DNA of 64,000 nt from Marinobacter salsuginis (GCF_009617755.1 NZ_BGZH01000003.1:124001-188000), one strand, 5' to 3'. Positions 1 through 9,490 are shown, counted from the stretch's first letter. Translations and numbers: made by a program. Notes: generated by a model from the letters alone, not told the origin.

Positions 1-306
1 GCTCTTGAGGTAACCATCCGCGTTCCAGTTCTTCGGTTCCGGGCTGCCGCTGGGCTTGGAAACCAGCGCTTCGAGACCCTGCTGGGTAGACGGGTAATGA
101 CTGTTATCCAGGCGATACAGGTCCAGCGCATTGGCAATGTTGCTCAACTGGGTTTCCGCCACGGTTACTTTTGCCTGATCACTACGGCCCATAATGTTTG
201 GCGCCACGATGGCCACCAGCAGGCCGAGGATCACCATCACCACCATGATTTCGATAAGGGTGAAGCCGCGGCTGTGGTTGTGTGTGTTGAGTTTCTTGAT
301 GGTCAT
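1..306 (-). CDS. gspG: Type II secretion major pseudopilin GspG (partial, C-terminus outside window)
   Basis: About 102 N-terminal residues are visible; the gene runs off the left edge. The protein would be the major pseudopilin that polymerises in the inner membrane and periplasm to push substrates through the secretin. It begins MTIKKLNTHNHSRGFTLIE, giving a short basic leader, the prepilin peptidase site G/FTLIE with Glu at mature position 5, and a hydrophobic helix (IMVVMVILGLLVAIVAPNI). It then has the GspG-typical DNAKVTVAETQL-like helix (here SDQAKVTVAETQL), the LYRLDN segment, and the YPSTQQGLEALV signature. It lies directly downstream of gspF and gspE on the same strand, the usual E-F-G order. 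Family assignment is secure. Confidence 0.95.
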   Translation of the reverse strand, partial: MTIKKLNTHNHSRGFTLIEIMVVMVILGLLVAIVAPNIMGRSDQAKVTVAETQLSNIANALDLYRLDNSHYPSTQQGLEALVSKPSGSPEPKNWNADGYLKS

Positions 307-374
307 TGTCTCACTCGTCGTTGGCATTGATTGCTTTCAGTTCGGATTCGTCTACTGACAATCCGGCATGGGTG

Positions 375-1586
375 TCATCCCACGAGATTACTCATATTCA
401 GTATCGGTAACATGATGGCCAGCACGATGATCAGCACCACTACGCCCATTACCAGTAGCATCATGGGCTCAAACAGCCCTACGATCGCGGCTATCTTGGA
501 CTGCAGGGTGTTTTCCTGCATTCGGGCGGTCCGCTCCAGCATACTGTCCAGTTCACCACTGGCCTCCCCGCTGGCGATCATGTGAAGCATCATCGGCGGG
601 AAATACCCGGTCTGATCCAGGGAACGGTGCAACGAGCCGCCTTCACTCACTTTCCTGGCCGCGTCCCTCAATTCCTGCCTGAGAAAATCGTTGGAGAGCA
701 CCTCACCGGCAATGCGCATCGCTTCTACCAGCGGCACACCACTGGTAGTCAGAATACTCAAGGTGCTGGCATACCGGGCGGTGTTTACCCCACGAACCAT
801 CCCGGAGAACAGGGGCAGATGTAGCAGACGCTTGTGAAACCGCAGCCGGAATCCGGGTTTGGTCAGGAAAAAACGGAACACCATCAGCGCCGCAACCAGC
901 AGTATAAACAGGTAGACACCGTAATCCGCCAGAAATTCCGACACTGCCAGCATCGCCATGGTCAGCGTTGGTAACTCCTGCCCCTGCTTGAGAAACACAT
1001 CAATGATATCCGGCACCACGTAGGTGAGCAGGAACACCACGATGGCTATGGCGACGATACTCAGAATGATGGGATAGATTGCCGCCAGCTGAATCTTCTG
1101 GCGTGCCTCCTGACGGCTTTCCGTGTAATCCGCCAGCCGGTTGAGCACCAGGTCCAGATGGCCGGCGTGCTCGCCCGCGGCAACGGTGGACCGATAAAGC
1201 CTCGGAAACGCGCGCGGGAACTCGCCCAGGCTGTCCGCCAGGGTGTAGCCTTCCATGACCTTGGCCCTGATAGCGATCAGCATGCTCCGAATTCTTGGCT
1301 TCGGGGACTGCTGCGCGGCGGCAGAAAGTGCCTGCTCGATGGGAATACCCGATTGAATCAGCGTTGCCAACTGGCGGGTGACCAGGGCCAGGTCGGCAGC
1401 CGCCAGGGAGCCCCGGCTGCTCAGGGGATTGCTTCGGGCCTGCTTTTCTGCTGCCGGCTCAACCGCCAGTGGCGTCAGGCCGCGCTCCCGCAACTGCTGG
1501 CGAACGGCTCTCGGGGCATCCGCCTCGACCACACCATGTTTCTGCTTGCCGCGGGCATCTAGCGCCTTGTATTCGTATGCAGGCAT
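375..1586 (-). CDS. gspF: Type II secretion inner-membrane platform protein GspF
   Basis: This 403-residue protein is the polytopic platform protein that couples the GspE motor to the pseudopilus. It begins MPAYEYKALDARGKQKHG, the standard GspF start. It has two T2SSF domains (roughly residues 70-195 and 275-395), each ending in a hydrophobic helix, plus a central membrane segment (IYPIILSIVAIAIVVFLLTY) and a C-terminal one (LLVMGVVVLIIVLAIMLPI). The SGIPIEQAL and TSGVPLVEAM repeats mark the two halves. Length is normal for the family. It begins 3 nt after gspE ends, so the two are surely cotranscribed, with gspG following. Confidence 0.96.
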   Translation of the reverse strand: MPAYEYKALDARGKQKHGVVEADAPRAVRQQLRERGLTPLAVEPAAEKQARSNPLSSRGSLAAADLALVTRQLATLIQSGIPIEQALSAAAQQSPKPRIRSMLIAIRAKVMEGYTLADSLGEFPRAFPRLYRSTVAAGEHAGHLDLVLNRLADYTESRQEARQKIQLAAIYPIILSIVAIAIVVFLLTYVVPDIIDVFLKQGQELPTLTMAMLAVSEFLADYGVYLFILLVAALMVFRFFLTKPGFRLRFHKRLLHLPLFSGMVRGVNTARYASTLSILTTSGVPLVEAMRIAGEVLSNDFLRQELRDAARKVSEGGSLHRSLDQTGYFPPMMLHMIASGEASGELDSMLERTARMQENTLQSKIAAIVGLFEPMMLLVMGVVVLIIVLAIMLPILNMSNLVG

Positions 1587-1589
1587 GGC

Positions 1590-3098
1590 TTACTGACCCC
1601 GGTGTGTAACGCGGAGCACTTCTTCCACCGTTGTCACACCATCCAGTATCTTCTGCACGCCATCTGCGTGAATACTCGGGCCATGCTGGCGCGCCACCTT
1701 TTCAAGGTCCAGTTCACCAGCCCGCTTGTGAATCAGAGCGCTGATTTCCTCGGAGATCTCCACCACCTCATAGATACCGATACGCCCGCGGTAACCCAGC
1801 TGGTTGCAGTGGCTGCAACCCATTGCCCGATAAATGGTGGGCGGATTGGCGGGGTCCTGTTGCAGGAACTCGCAGTGCTCTTCGGTTGGCGTGTAGGGCT
1901 CCCGGCATTCCTTGCACAGAACCCGGACCAGCCGCTGGGCGACAATGCCCACCAGGCTTGAGGAAATCAGGAACGGCTCGATGCCCATGTCCATAAGCCG
2001 GGTAATGGCACCAACGGCCGTATTGGTGTGCAATGTGGAAAGAACCAAATGGCCGGTCAGACTCGCCTGAACCGCGATCTCTGCCGTCTCCAGGTCCCGG
2101 ATCTCACCAATCATCACCACGTCGGGGTCCTGACGCAGAATGGCCCGAAGGCCGCGGGCAAAGGTCATGTCTACTTTGGTGTTGACCTGGGTCTGGCCAA
2201 TGCCTGGCAGGTTATATTCAATGGGGTCTTCAACGGTCAGGATGTTGCGGCTGCGATCGTTGATTTCCTGCAGCGAGGCATAGAGCGTGGTGGACTTACC
2301 AGAACCGGTCGGGCCGGTTACCAGCAGGATGCCATAGGGCCGGTAAATCAGCTTGCGCAGAACTTTCAGGTCCCGCCCCGCCATACCCAGGGATTCCAGC
2401 CTTATGGCACCGGCCTGTTTGTCCAGCAAACGTAGAACCACCCGCTCACCACTTGAAGACGGCATGGTCGACACACGAATATCCACTTCCCTTCCGGCTA
2501 CCCTGAGAGCGATACGGCCATCCTGGGGCACCCGCTTCTCGGCAATATCCAGCTTCGCCATAACCTTGATCCGGGACACCAGCAAAGGCGCCAGGGCCCG
2601 TTTGGGTTCCACGACTTCCCGCAGCACGCCATCCACCCGGAAGCGAACCACCAGCCGCTTTTCATAGGTTTCTATGTGAACGTCCGAGGCGCTGGTTTTC
2701 ACCGCTTCGGTGAGAATGGCATTGATCAGACGGATGATCGGAGCATCGTCTTCCTGCTCCAGCAGATCCTCGGTTTCCGGTACCGAGTCCGCAAGGGAGG
2801 CCAGATCCATATCGTCGCCGATGCCCTCCACCATCTGCATGGCTTCGGCGGAATCGTTCTGGTAGGCGGAGTTCAGGGCCTGATCGAATCGATCCGGGTC
2901 AATGGTGGCGAAACGGGCCCGGCCGCCACTGATTCGGTTCGCTTCCGCAAGGGCTGAATGGGACGCACCGGGGCGAACCAGAATAACCGGTTCACCGGCA
3001 TCCGAACGGGTCAGGATTACTCCGTTGCGCTTGGCGAAAGTAAACGGAAGACGGCCCAGCGGAGCATCCTGCGGCTGAAGTTCAGTATCTGTGTCCAA
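1590..3098 (-). CDS. gspE: Type II secretion ATPase GspE
   Basis: This 502-residue cytoplasmic hexameric ATPase powers pseudopilus assembly. Visible parts are an N-terminal GspE/PilB domain, then the catalytic core with SASDVHIE, the Walker A motif GPTGSGKSTTLYA, the Asp box (TVEDPIEYN), the Walker B region (RQDPDVVMIGEIRD) and the His box (TGHLVLSTLHTN). A four-cysteine zinc element (CKECREPY and GCSHCNQLGYRGR) near the C-terminus is standard for GspE. It is the first gene of the leftward gspE-F-G run and diverges from gspC across a 166-base gap, the arrangement also known for xcpR and xcpP in Pseudomonas. Confidence 0.96.
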   Translation of the reverse strand: MDTDTELQPQDAPLGRLPFTFAKRNGVILTRSDAGEPVILVRPGASHSALAEANRISGGRARFATIDPDRFDQALNSAYQNDSAEAMQMVEGIGDDMDLASLADSVPETEDLLEQEDDAPIIRLINAILTEAVKTSASDVHIETYEKRLVVRFRVDGVLREVVEPKRALAPLLVSRIKVMAKLDIAEKRVPQDGRIALRVAGREVDIRVSTMPSSSGERVVLRLLDKQAGAIRLESLGMAGRDLKVLRKLIYRPYGILLVTGPTGSGKSTTLYASLQEINDRSRNILTVEDPIEYNLPGIGQTQVNTKVDMTFARGLRAILRQDPDVVMIGEIRDLETAEIAVQASLTGHLVLSTLHTNTAVGAITRLMDMGIEPFLISSSLVGIVAQRLVRVLCKECREPYTPTEEHCEFLQQDPANPPTIYRAMGCSHCNQLGYRGRIGIYEVVEISEEISALIHKRAGELDLEKVARQHGPSIHADGVQKILDGVTTVEEVLRVTHRGQ

Positions 3099-3264
3099 GG
3101 TCGTCCTCGTTCGTGAAACCCTTTTCGATTCAACTAATTCAGAAAGGCTACCACAGGATATGGACCCGCTGAATAACTCTATACACTATACTGCCAATAA
3201 AACGTTGCAGTCTGATAACCTGTGAGCTTTTTCCCGGCCCACAAACTTGCATTCAGGATGATCA

Positions 3265-3915
3265 ATGCTCCTAAACAATGAACGGCTTCCCCTGATTCTT
3301 GCGCTTGTGGCAGGGGCTGCCATGGTGGCTCTGACAGCCTGGCAGGGTTACCGCTTCTGGCAAATGGAAAGCCAACGAGGAAACTACGACACTGCGCAGC
3401 CATTGCTCACAGATCCGGCTGCCAGCCGTGAGCCACCGAGCGTAAACCTGTCGTCCCTGGACCTGTTCGGGGCCGCATCGGGTGAAGCCGCGCCGGCGGA
3501 AATGGATACCGAGAACCTGCCGGAAACCAACCTTCGATTGTTTCTCCGCGGTGTTCTGGCAGCTGATGGAGAATTCCCCGGCAGCGCTCTGATCGAAGAT
3601 GACAAAAGTAACACCGAAGCCTACCTGGTGGGTGATGAATTGCCTGGCAATGCCAAGCTGCGCTCGGTCCACCCGAACCGTGTGATCATTGAACGCTCCG
3701 GCAAACTCGAGAACCTGTATTTCCCGGAATCCGAAGACCGCAGCGGCATCTCCTTCACAGCGGACGAACAGGAATCGTCCACGCCTGCAACGCAACAGGC
3801 TGCCACCCCCTCGCCCTCAAGAGCGCCCGCCTCCGCCATCAGCGATGAGCAGCGCCGGGAGGAAATCCGCCGGCGCCTTGAGCAGCTCAGGGAACGCCTA
3901 CGGAACAATAACTGA
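3265..3915 (+). CDS. gspC: Type II secretion protein GspC-like (short form)
   Basis: This 216-residue protein has one N-terminal membrane segment (PLILALVAGAAMVALTAW) and a periplasmic homology-region domain around residues 85-155 (TNLRLFLRGVLAA, AYLVGDELPGNAKL, RVIIERSGKLENLYF). Those three stretches are the hallmark of GspC, the clamp between inner-membrane platform and secretin. It ends in a proline/alanine-rich linker and a charged helix (RREEIRRRLEQLRERL), so the C-terminal PDZ or coiled-coil domain of longer GspC proteins is missing or very short. An AGGA motif about 7 nt before the ATG supports the start. No gspD follows; a peptidase gene lies 8 nt downstream instead. Confidence 0.8.
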   Translation: MLLNNERLPLILALVAGAAMVALTAWQGYRFWQMESQRGNYDTAQPLLTDPAASREPPSVNLSSLDLFGAASGEAAPAEMDTENLPETNLRLFLRGVLAADGEFPGSALIEDDKSNTEAYLVGDELPGNAKLRSVHPNRVIIERSGKLENLYFPESEDRSGISFTADEQESSTPATQQAATPSPSRAPASAISDEQRREEIRRRLEQLRERLRNNN

Positions 3916-3923
3916 GGCGCGCT

Positions 3924-4586
3924 ATGGAAACGGCCGCTATCCAGATACGCCGCCGTTCCAGCCTTCTGCCGGCGCTATTATTGGCAGTTTCCGTTGTGGG
4001 TGCCTTTGAGCTCAGTTCCCGCCTGATGAACTATGTGCAGGAGGAATTCGGCACCGAGGCCCAACAGCGCCTCGAAAACTGGCAGCGCCTTCATGCCCTT
4101 GCCTCAAACGCCCCCGTCGACCGGCAGCTTCGACTGGTCAACTCCTTCTTCAACAGGGTTGCTTTCGTCAGCGATATCCGCCATTGGGGCGAGGAAGACT
4201 ACTGGGCAACGCCAGTGGAATTGCTCACCACGAATGGCGGCGATTGCGAAGATTTTTCGATCGCGAAATATCTGACCCTCAAATCCATGGGTGTTCCCGA
4301 TGACCAGTTGCGGATTGTGTATGTCAAAGCACTGGAGCTGAATCAGGCCCACATGGTGTTGGCATGGTACCCGGAGCCAGACGCGGACCCGCTCATTCTG
4401 GACAATCTTATAAATGACATTAAACCTGCCTCTCAACGCACTGATCTTGAACCGGTTTATAGCTTCAATGGCGAAGGCCTCTGGCTCAATCGATCCGGCG
4501 GAGCCCGCAAACGGATCGGGGAAGCAGGACGGCTTTCCCGGTGGCAGGATCTGAACAGCCGGCTGACCGAATCACTCCGGCCCTGA
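3924..4586 (+). CDS. Transglutaminase-like cysteine peptidase (BTLCP/LapG type)
   Basis: This 220-residue exported peptidase has an N-terminal hydrophobic segment (LLPALLLAVSVVGAFEL) and the Cys-His-Asp triad of bacterial transglutaminase-like cysteine proteinases: Cys in NGGDCEDFS, His in NQAHMVLAWY and Asp in DPLILDNL. The best-known member is LapG, which cleaves the LapA adhesin in the periplasm when c-di-GMP is low. No lapD or lapA is adjacent, so the substrate is unknown and I do not assign lapG. It sits 8 nt after the gspC-like gene and is probably cotranscribed with it. Confidence 0.85.
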   Translation: METAAIQIRRRSSLLPALLLAVSVVGAFELSSRLMNYVQEEFGTEAQQRLENWQRLHALASNAPVDRQLRLVNSFFNRVAFVSDIRHWGEEDYWATPVELLTTNGGDCEDFSIAKYLTLKSMGVPDDQLRIVYVKALELNQAHMVLAWYPEPDADPLILDNLINDIKPASQRTDLEPVYSFNGEGLWLNRSGGARKRIGEAGRLSRWQDLNSRLTESLRP

Positions 4587-4708
4587 CCCCCATTTCAACG
4601 AATCTGCTGGCGGCAAATGACAGCGCGACTGGCGCCAAGCGACATCTGCAGTAGGCCCGGACCCGCTAGAATGCGCCACACTGCTTTTTAATCAGGAGAA
4701 TGAAACAC

Positions 4709-6313
4709 ATGCGACGCTGGAACGGCTGGGGCGATGAAAGATTCAACCTGGCAATGCCGGAACAGGGCCAGGATTTTCTGGCTTCGCGGATTGGAAACGG
4801 CCGCCCTCTGGCCGACGCCACTCTGGAGTCAGTCTGCGCCAAAGTGCCGGATTCCAGGCTGGAACCGCCGGCAGAACTGGAATCACTGATCGACACAACC
4901 CCGGAAGCCCGGGTGCGGCATGCCCGGGGCCAGAGCCTCGCTGACTGGCTGGCCATGCGCAGTGGCGAATTTGGCGTGTTTCCTGATGGCGTTGCTTTCC
5001 CTACCACCAGCGACGAAGTTCAGGCTTTGCTCGCCTGGGCCGCCGAGCAGTACATTCATCTGATTCCCTACGGTGGTGGCACCAGTGTGGCTGGGCATAT
5101 CAACCCGCTGGACAAAGGCAAGCCCGTGCTGACCGTGGATATGGGCAAGATGAATCGCCTGATGGATCTGGACCGGGAAAGCCAGATCGCAACCTTCGGC
5201 GCGGGTACGCCTGGCCCACTGGTCGAGTCCCAACTCCGGGCCCACGGCTTTACCCTCGGGCATTTCCCACAGTCGTTTGAGCTATCCACCGTGGGCGGCT
5301 GGGTGGCCTCCCGCTCCAGTGGCCAGCAATCCCTTCGCTATGGGCGAATTGAACAACTGTTTGCTGGCGGCCGGGTCGAAACCCTGCAAGGCACCCTTGA
5401 TCTGCCTACCATTCCGGCTTCCAGCGCCGGCCCGGATATCCGCGAAATGATTCTGGGCTCCGAAGGCCGCATCGGGCTGATCACCGAAGTGAAGGTTCGG
5501 GTAACCCCGCTTCCCGAAGACGAAAGTTTTCACGTGGTGTTTTTCCCTGACTGGGACAGTGCCCGGACTGCCAGCCGCCAGCTGGTGCAGAACCGCACGC
5601 AACTCTCGATGCTCAGGCTCAGTAATGCGGTAGAAACGGAAACCCAGCTCGCCCTGGCCGGCCACCCCAGACTGATCGGCATGCTCGAGCGCTTTCTGTC
5701 ACTCCGTGGCGCAGGCACCGGAAAGTGCATGATGACCTTCGGCATCACCGGCACCCGGCGCCAGACCCGGAACGCCCTCAAAGAGGCCCGAAGCATCTGT
5801 AAGGCCCAGAATGGCGTCTATACCGGCACCCGGCTCGGCGATAAATGGGCAGCCAAGCGTTTCACCATGCCCTATCTGAGGGAAGCCCTCTGGCAAATGG
5901 GCTACGCCGTCGACACTCTGGAGACGGCCACCGATTGGGACAACGTCGACAATCTCCTGGGATTGATCGAGACCAATCTACGGGAGGGACTGACCGACCA
6001 GCAGGAGAACACCCACGTATTCACCCATTTGTCGCACTTTTACAGCCAGGGCTGCAGCATTTACACCACGTACGTGTTCCGGGTGGCCGACAGCTACGAG
6101 GAAACACTCGCGCGCTGGCAAAAGCTCAAGACCACAACCTCTGAACTGATCGTGAAAAACCGCGGCACCATCAGCCACCAGCACGGTGTTGGCAAGGATC
6201 ACGCGCCCTATCTGCCGGTGGAGAAAGGCGAACTGGGAATGCTCGCCATCCGATCCCTGTGCAACACCTTTGACCCCAATACCATCCTGAACCCGGAAAC
6301 CCTGGTGAAGTGA
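4709..6313 (+). CDS. FAD-binding oxidoreductase, alkyl-DHAP synthase-like
   Basis: This protein of about 534 residues is a flavoprotein of the vanillyl-alcohol-oxidase/AGPS group. Visible are the FAD-binding PCMH domain (roughly residues 90-270, with FPTTSDEVQALLAWA, PYGGGTSVAGHI and STVGGWVASRSSGQQSLRYG) and a C-terminal FAD-linked oxidase domain ending with GTISHQHGVGKDHAPYLP and FDPNTILNP. The His-His/HGVGK motif matches alkyldihydroxyacetonephosphate synthase, which makes ether-lipid precursors; bacterial homologues may instead oxidise hydroxy acids. The ATG at 4700 is only one base after AGGAG, so the in-frame ATG at 4709, with 10-nt spacing, is preferred. It is the first of three genes with a glycerol-3-phosphate theme. 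Confidence 0.82.
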   Translation: MRRWNGWGDERFNLAMPEQGQDFLASRIGNGRPLADATLESVCAKVPDSRLEPPAELESLIDTTPEARVRHARGQSLADWLAMRSGEFGVFPDGVAFPTTSDEVQALLAWAAEQYIHLIPYGGGTSVAGHINPLDKGKPVLTVDMGKMNRLMDLDRESQIATFGAGTPGPLVESQLRAHGFTLGHFPQSFELSTVGGWVASRSSGQQSLRYGRIEQLFAGGRVETLQGTLDLPTIPASSAGPDIREMILGSEGRIGLITEVKVRVTPLPEDESFHVVFFPDWDSARTASRQLVQNRTQLSMLRLSNAVETETQLALAGHPRLIGMLERFLSLRGAGTGKCMMTFGITGTRRQTRNALKEARSICKAQNGVYTGTRLGDKWAAKRFTMPYLREALWQMGYAVDTLETATDWDNVDNLLGLIETNLREGLTDQQENTHVFTHLSHFYSQGCSIYTTYVFRVADSYEETLARWQKLKTTTSELIVKNRGTISHQHGVGKDHAPYLPVEKGELGMLAIRSLCNTFDPNTILNPETLVK

Positions 6314-6339
6314 GCACAACGCCGAATGGGAGCCTCGTT

Positions 6340-7941
6340 ATGACCCGGACTGAAAGCCTCAATGCGCTGCGTTCAGGGACAACCGAATTTGATGTGGTGG
6401 TGGTCGGCGGCGGCATCACCGGTGCCGGCGTGGCCCGGGAAGCAGCGGGCAGCGGCCTGCGCACCCTTCTGGTGGAACAGAAGGATTTCTCCTGGGGAAC
6501 CTCCAGCCGCTCCTCCAAGATGGTCCACGGCGGCCTTCGGTACCTGGGCAGCGGCCATTACGGTCTTACCCGGGATGCTGTGCGCGAGCGGGAACGGCTG
6601 ATGACGGAAGCACCGGGGTTGATTGACCCCCTGCGCTTCATCATGCCGCATTTCAAAGGCCAGTTCCCCGGACCGCGCCTGTTTCAGACGCTGCTCCGGG
6701 TTTACGACTTTATTGCCCGCAATCGCAGCCGCCACTTTCTGACCCCGGCGGAATCCATTCTCTGGGTGCCTGGCCTGACCAGCGAAAAACTTGCCGGCGC
6801 CAGTGGTTTTACCGACGCGGTTACCGACGACTCCAGACTGGTGCTGCGCCTGATTGCCGAAGCCCGACGTGATGGAGCCCTGTGCCTGAACTACACCCGT
6901 GCGACGGAAGTAAAGCGCAGCGATGACGGAAAGGTGTCTGGATTACTGATTCAGCCAGAGGAAGACGATGCGCTCATCATGATTTCCGCGCCCCTGGTGA
7001 TCAATGCCACCGGCGCGTGGGCAGACCGGCTGCAATCCGACAAGACTACCGGGGACACCATGCACATCCGGCCCCTGCGCGGCAGCCATCTAGTCCTCCC
7101 GTGGTCCTGCCTGCCGGTGTCCTGTTCAGTTTCCCTATTCCATCCTGAGGATGGTCGTCCGGTGTTCGCCTTCCCCTGGCTCGGCACAACCGTTCTCGGC
7201 ACTACCGATATAGATCATGAAGGCGATCTTGATCAGGAACCGGTTATCTCCGAAGCAGAGACCGCCTATCTGCTTGAGGTCGCGTCACGGCTGTTTCCGG
7301 GAAGCCCCATTGCCCGCGAGGACATTCTCTCAACCTGGGCCGGGGTGCGGCCCGTGGTAACCGACGGCACGGGCAAAGCGCCCTCGAAGGAAAACCGGGA
7401 ACACGAACTCAGGGTAGACCGGGGTCTGGTCAGCATTGCCGGGGGCAAGCTCACCACCTTCCGGGTGATCGCCCGGGAAGCGCTCACCCGGGGACTTGGC
7501 GGAGACGCCGCCACGGTTCTGCGGCCAGAATCCGAGCCGGTATTCCAGCCAGAACAAGGTTCGGCAAGGCCAGCCGCAATCAGCCATCAGTGCTGGCAAC
7601 GGCTCCAGGGGTTCTATGGCCCCGAGCTTGACGAGGTCCTTGCAGCTGGATCATTGGAAGCTGTTACTGCTCACAAGGCTTCCGAGTTGCTTTGGGCAGA
7701 GCTCTGCTGGGCCTGCCGGAAGGAAGATGTGCGGCACCTGGATGACCTGCTCCTGCGCCGAACCCGATTGGGCCTGGTGCTTCCGAGCGCGGCCGAAAGC
7801 CTTCTGCCGGAGATCCGCAGGCACTGCCAACCCCTGCTTGGCTGGGATGACCAGCGCTGGGACGATGAACAGGCCCGCTACCTGTCGATCTATCACAATG
7901 CCTATTCGATGCCGTCGGGGGAGCCGTCCGATGCCGGCTGA
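6340..7941 (+). CDS. Glycerol-3-phosphate dehydrogenase/oxidase family flavoprotein (GlpD-like)
   Basis: About 533 residues. It would oxidise glycerol 3-phosphate to dihydroxyacetone phosphate with FAD, passing electrons to quinone at the inner membrane. Seen are the Rossmann motif VVVVGGGITGAGVAREAA at the N-terminus, the GlpD signature SSRSSKMVHGGLRYL, the FAD-contact motif INATGAWAD, and the C-terminal GlpD cap (GTTDIDHEGDL, SIAGGKLTTFRVIA). GGGAG with 7-nt spacing supports ATG 6340 over an upstream GTG at 6310. It partly follows the AGPS-like gene without gap and overlaps the next gene by 11 nt. DHAP produced here is the substrate family of the neighbour AGPS-like enzyme. Confidence 0.88.
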   Translation: MTRTESLNALRSGTTEFDVVVVGGGITGAGVAREAAGSGLRTLLVEQKDFSWGTSSRSSKMVHGGLRYLGSGHYGLTRDAVRERERLMTEAPGLIDPLRFIMPHFKGQFPGPRLFQTLLRVYDFIARNRSRHFLTPAESILWVPGLTSEKLAGASGFTDAVTDDSRLVLRLIAEARRDGALCLNYTRATEVKRSDDGKVSGLLIQPEEDDALIMISAPLVINATGAWADRLQSDKTTGDTMHIRPLRGSHLVLPWSCLPVSCSVSLFHPEDGRPVFAFPWLGTTVLGTTDIDHEGDLDQEPVISEAETAYLLEVASRLFPGSPIAREDILSTWAGVRPVVTDGTGKAPSKENREHELRVDRGLVSIAGGKLTTFRVIAREALTRGLGGDAATVLRPESEPVFQPEQGSARPAAISHQCWQRLQGFYGPELDEVLAAGSLEAVTAHKASELLWAELCWACRKEDVRHLDDLLLRRTRLGLVLPSAAESLLPEIRRHCQPLLGWDDQRWDDEQARYLSIYHNAYSMPSGEPSDAG

Positions 7942-9490
7942 TTCACTGATTCTGGCCATCGACAATGGCACCCAGAGCGTTCGCGCGCTGTTGTTTGATA
8001 CCCGCGGCAACCTGGTGGGCAAAGGCAAACAGGAAATCGAGCCCTACTTCTCGCGGGAACCCGGCTGGGCCGAGCAGCATCCGGATTATTTCTGGGAACA
8101 GCTCGGGGAAGCCTGCAAGCTGCTCTGGAATTCAACAGAGGCAACGCCGGATCAGGTTGCCGGGGTCACCGTGACCACCCAACGGGGCACCGTGATCAAT
8201 CTTGATGAAAACGGCCAGCCGCTGCGCCCCGCGATCATCTGGCTCGACCAGCGACATGCCAGAGTTGATGGCCCGGTCAAAGGGCCCTGGGGATGGCTGT
8301 TCAAACTGGCCCGACTGGAAGACACCATCAACCGGTTCCGGGAGAAGACCCAGGCTAACTGGGTTGCCCAGAATGAACCCGAGATCTGGGCAAAAACCCG
8401 ACACTTTCTCTTGCTCTCGGGCTACCTCACGTACCGGCTAACAGGAGAATTCAGGGATTCCACCGGAAGCCAGGTCGGATACCTGCCCTTCGACTACAAG
8501 AAGCACCGCTGGGCCGGCCAACGGGATTTCAAATGGCAGACCATGCCGGTCGAGCGTTCCATGCTGCCGGAACTGGTGGCGCCCGGGAAAACATTGGGGC
8601 ATCTGACCGACGAAGCCTGCCGACACCTCGGCTTGCAAAAAAGCCTGCCCGTTATCGCAGCCGCCTCCGACAAAGCCTGCGAGATACTCGGCTCCGGCGG
8701 ACTGACACCGGACATCGGCTGCATGAGTTACGGCACCACCGCCACCATCAACACCACCAGCAAGCGCTACGTGGAACCTATCCGGCTGATGCCGCCCTAT
8801 CCTTCTGCACTGCCCGGTCACTATTCCACGGAAGTGATGATCTACCGGGGTTTCTGGATGGTGAGCTGGTTCAAGCGGGAGTTCGGACTTCGGGAGCGGA
8901 AAATCGCCGAAGAAAGAGGCATCGAACCCGAAGCGCTGTTCGATGAACTGGTCAAGGCCGTTCCCCCGGGATCCATGGGCCTGATGCTCCAGCCCTACTG
9001 GTCACCCGGTGTACGTCAGCCAGGGCCGGAAGCAAAAGGCTCGATCATTGGATTCGGGGATGTTCACACCCGCTCGCACATATACCGCGCGATCCTTGAA
9101 GGCCTTGCCTATGCACTGAGGGAAGGAAAGGAAAAAATCGAAAAACGAAGTGGCGTGAAGATCCGGAAGCTCAGGGTGGCAGGTGGCGGCTCCCAGAGTG
9201 ATGCCGCCATGCAGTTAACCGCCGATGTGTTCGGATTACCGGCAGAGAGGCCTCATACCTTTGAGACCTCCGGGCTCGGTGCCGCCATTGATGCGGCGGT
9301 AGGCCTGGGCCTGCATCCGGACTTCGACACGGCAGTGACAAACATGACCCGGGTTGGCGACGTTTTCCATCCCAACGAAGAAACCCGGGCCCTGTACCAG
9401 AGGCTCTATTCCGAGGTGTACCTGCGGATGTACCCCCAGCTCCAACCCCTCTACCGGAAAATCCGGGAGATTACCGGCTATCCCCGGTAA
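7931..9490 (+). CDS. FGGY-family carbohydrate kinase (glycerol kinase-like)
   Basis: This 519-residue ASKHA-fold kinase starts LILAIDNGTQSVRALLFD, the phosphate-1 motif, and has TTQRGTVINLD, IIWLDQRHARV, MSYGTTATINTT (phosphate-2/adenosine) and LRVAGGGSQSDAAMQLTADV, the C-terminal FGGY signature. The fold is certain but the sugar or polyol is not; the operon context suggests glycerol, dihydroxyacetone or a related triol. It begins inside the end of the GlpD-like gene (11-nt overlap, translational coupling). A long open frame extends upstream inside glpD, but GlpD coding clearly occupies that stretch. Its last 20 nt overlap the convergent dadA. Confidence 0.87.
   Translation: MPADSLILAIDNGTQSVRALLFDTRGNLVGKGKQEIEPYFSREPGWAEQHPDYFWEQLGEACKLLWNSTEATPDQVAGVTVTTQRGTVINLDENGQPLRPAIIWLDQRHARVDGPVKGPWGWLFKLARLEDTINRFREKTQANWVAQNEPEIWAKTRHFLLLSGYLTYRLTGEFRDSTGSQVGYLPFDYKKHRWAGQRDFKWQTMPVERSMLPELVAPGKTLGHLTDEACRHLGLQKSLPVIAAASDKACEILGSGGLTPDIGCMSYGTTATINTTSKRYVEPIRLMPPYPSALPGHYSTEVMIYRGFWMVSWFKREFGLRERKIAEERGIEPEALFDELVKAVPPGSMGLMLQPYWSPGVRQPGPEAKGSIIGFGDVHTRSHIYRAILEGLAYALREGKEKIEKRSGVKIRKLRVAGGGSQSDAAMQLTADVFGLPAERPHTFETSGLGAAIDAAVGLGLHPDFDTAVTNMTRVGDVFHPNEETRALYQRLYSEVYLRMYPQLQPLYRKIREITGYPR

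Noticed and set aside
7496..7930. Upstream extension of the FGGY kinase frame
   Set aside because: This stretch encodes the C-terminus of the GlpD-like protein in another frame; kinase homology begins at 7931.
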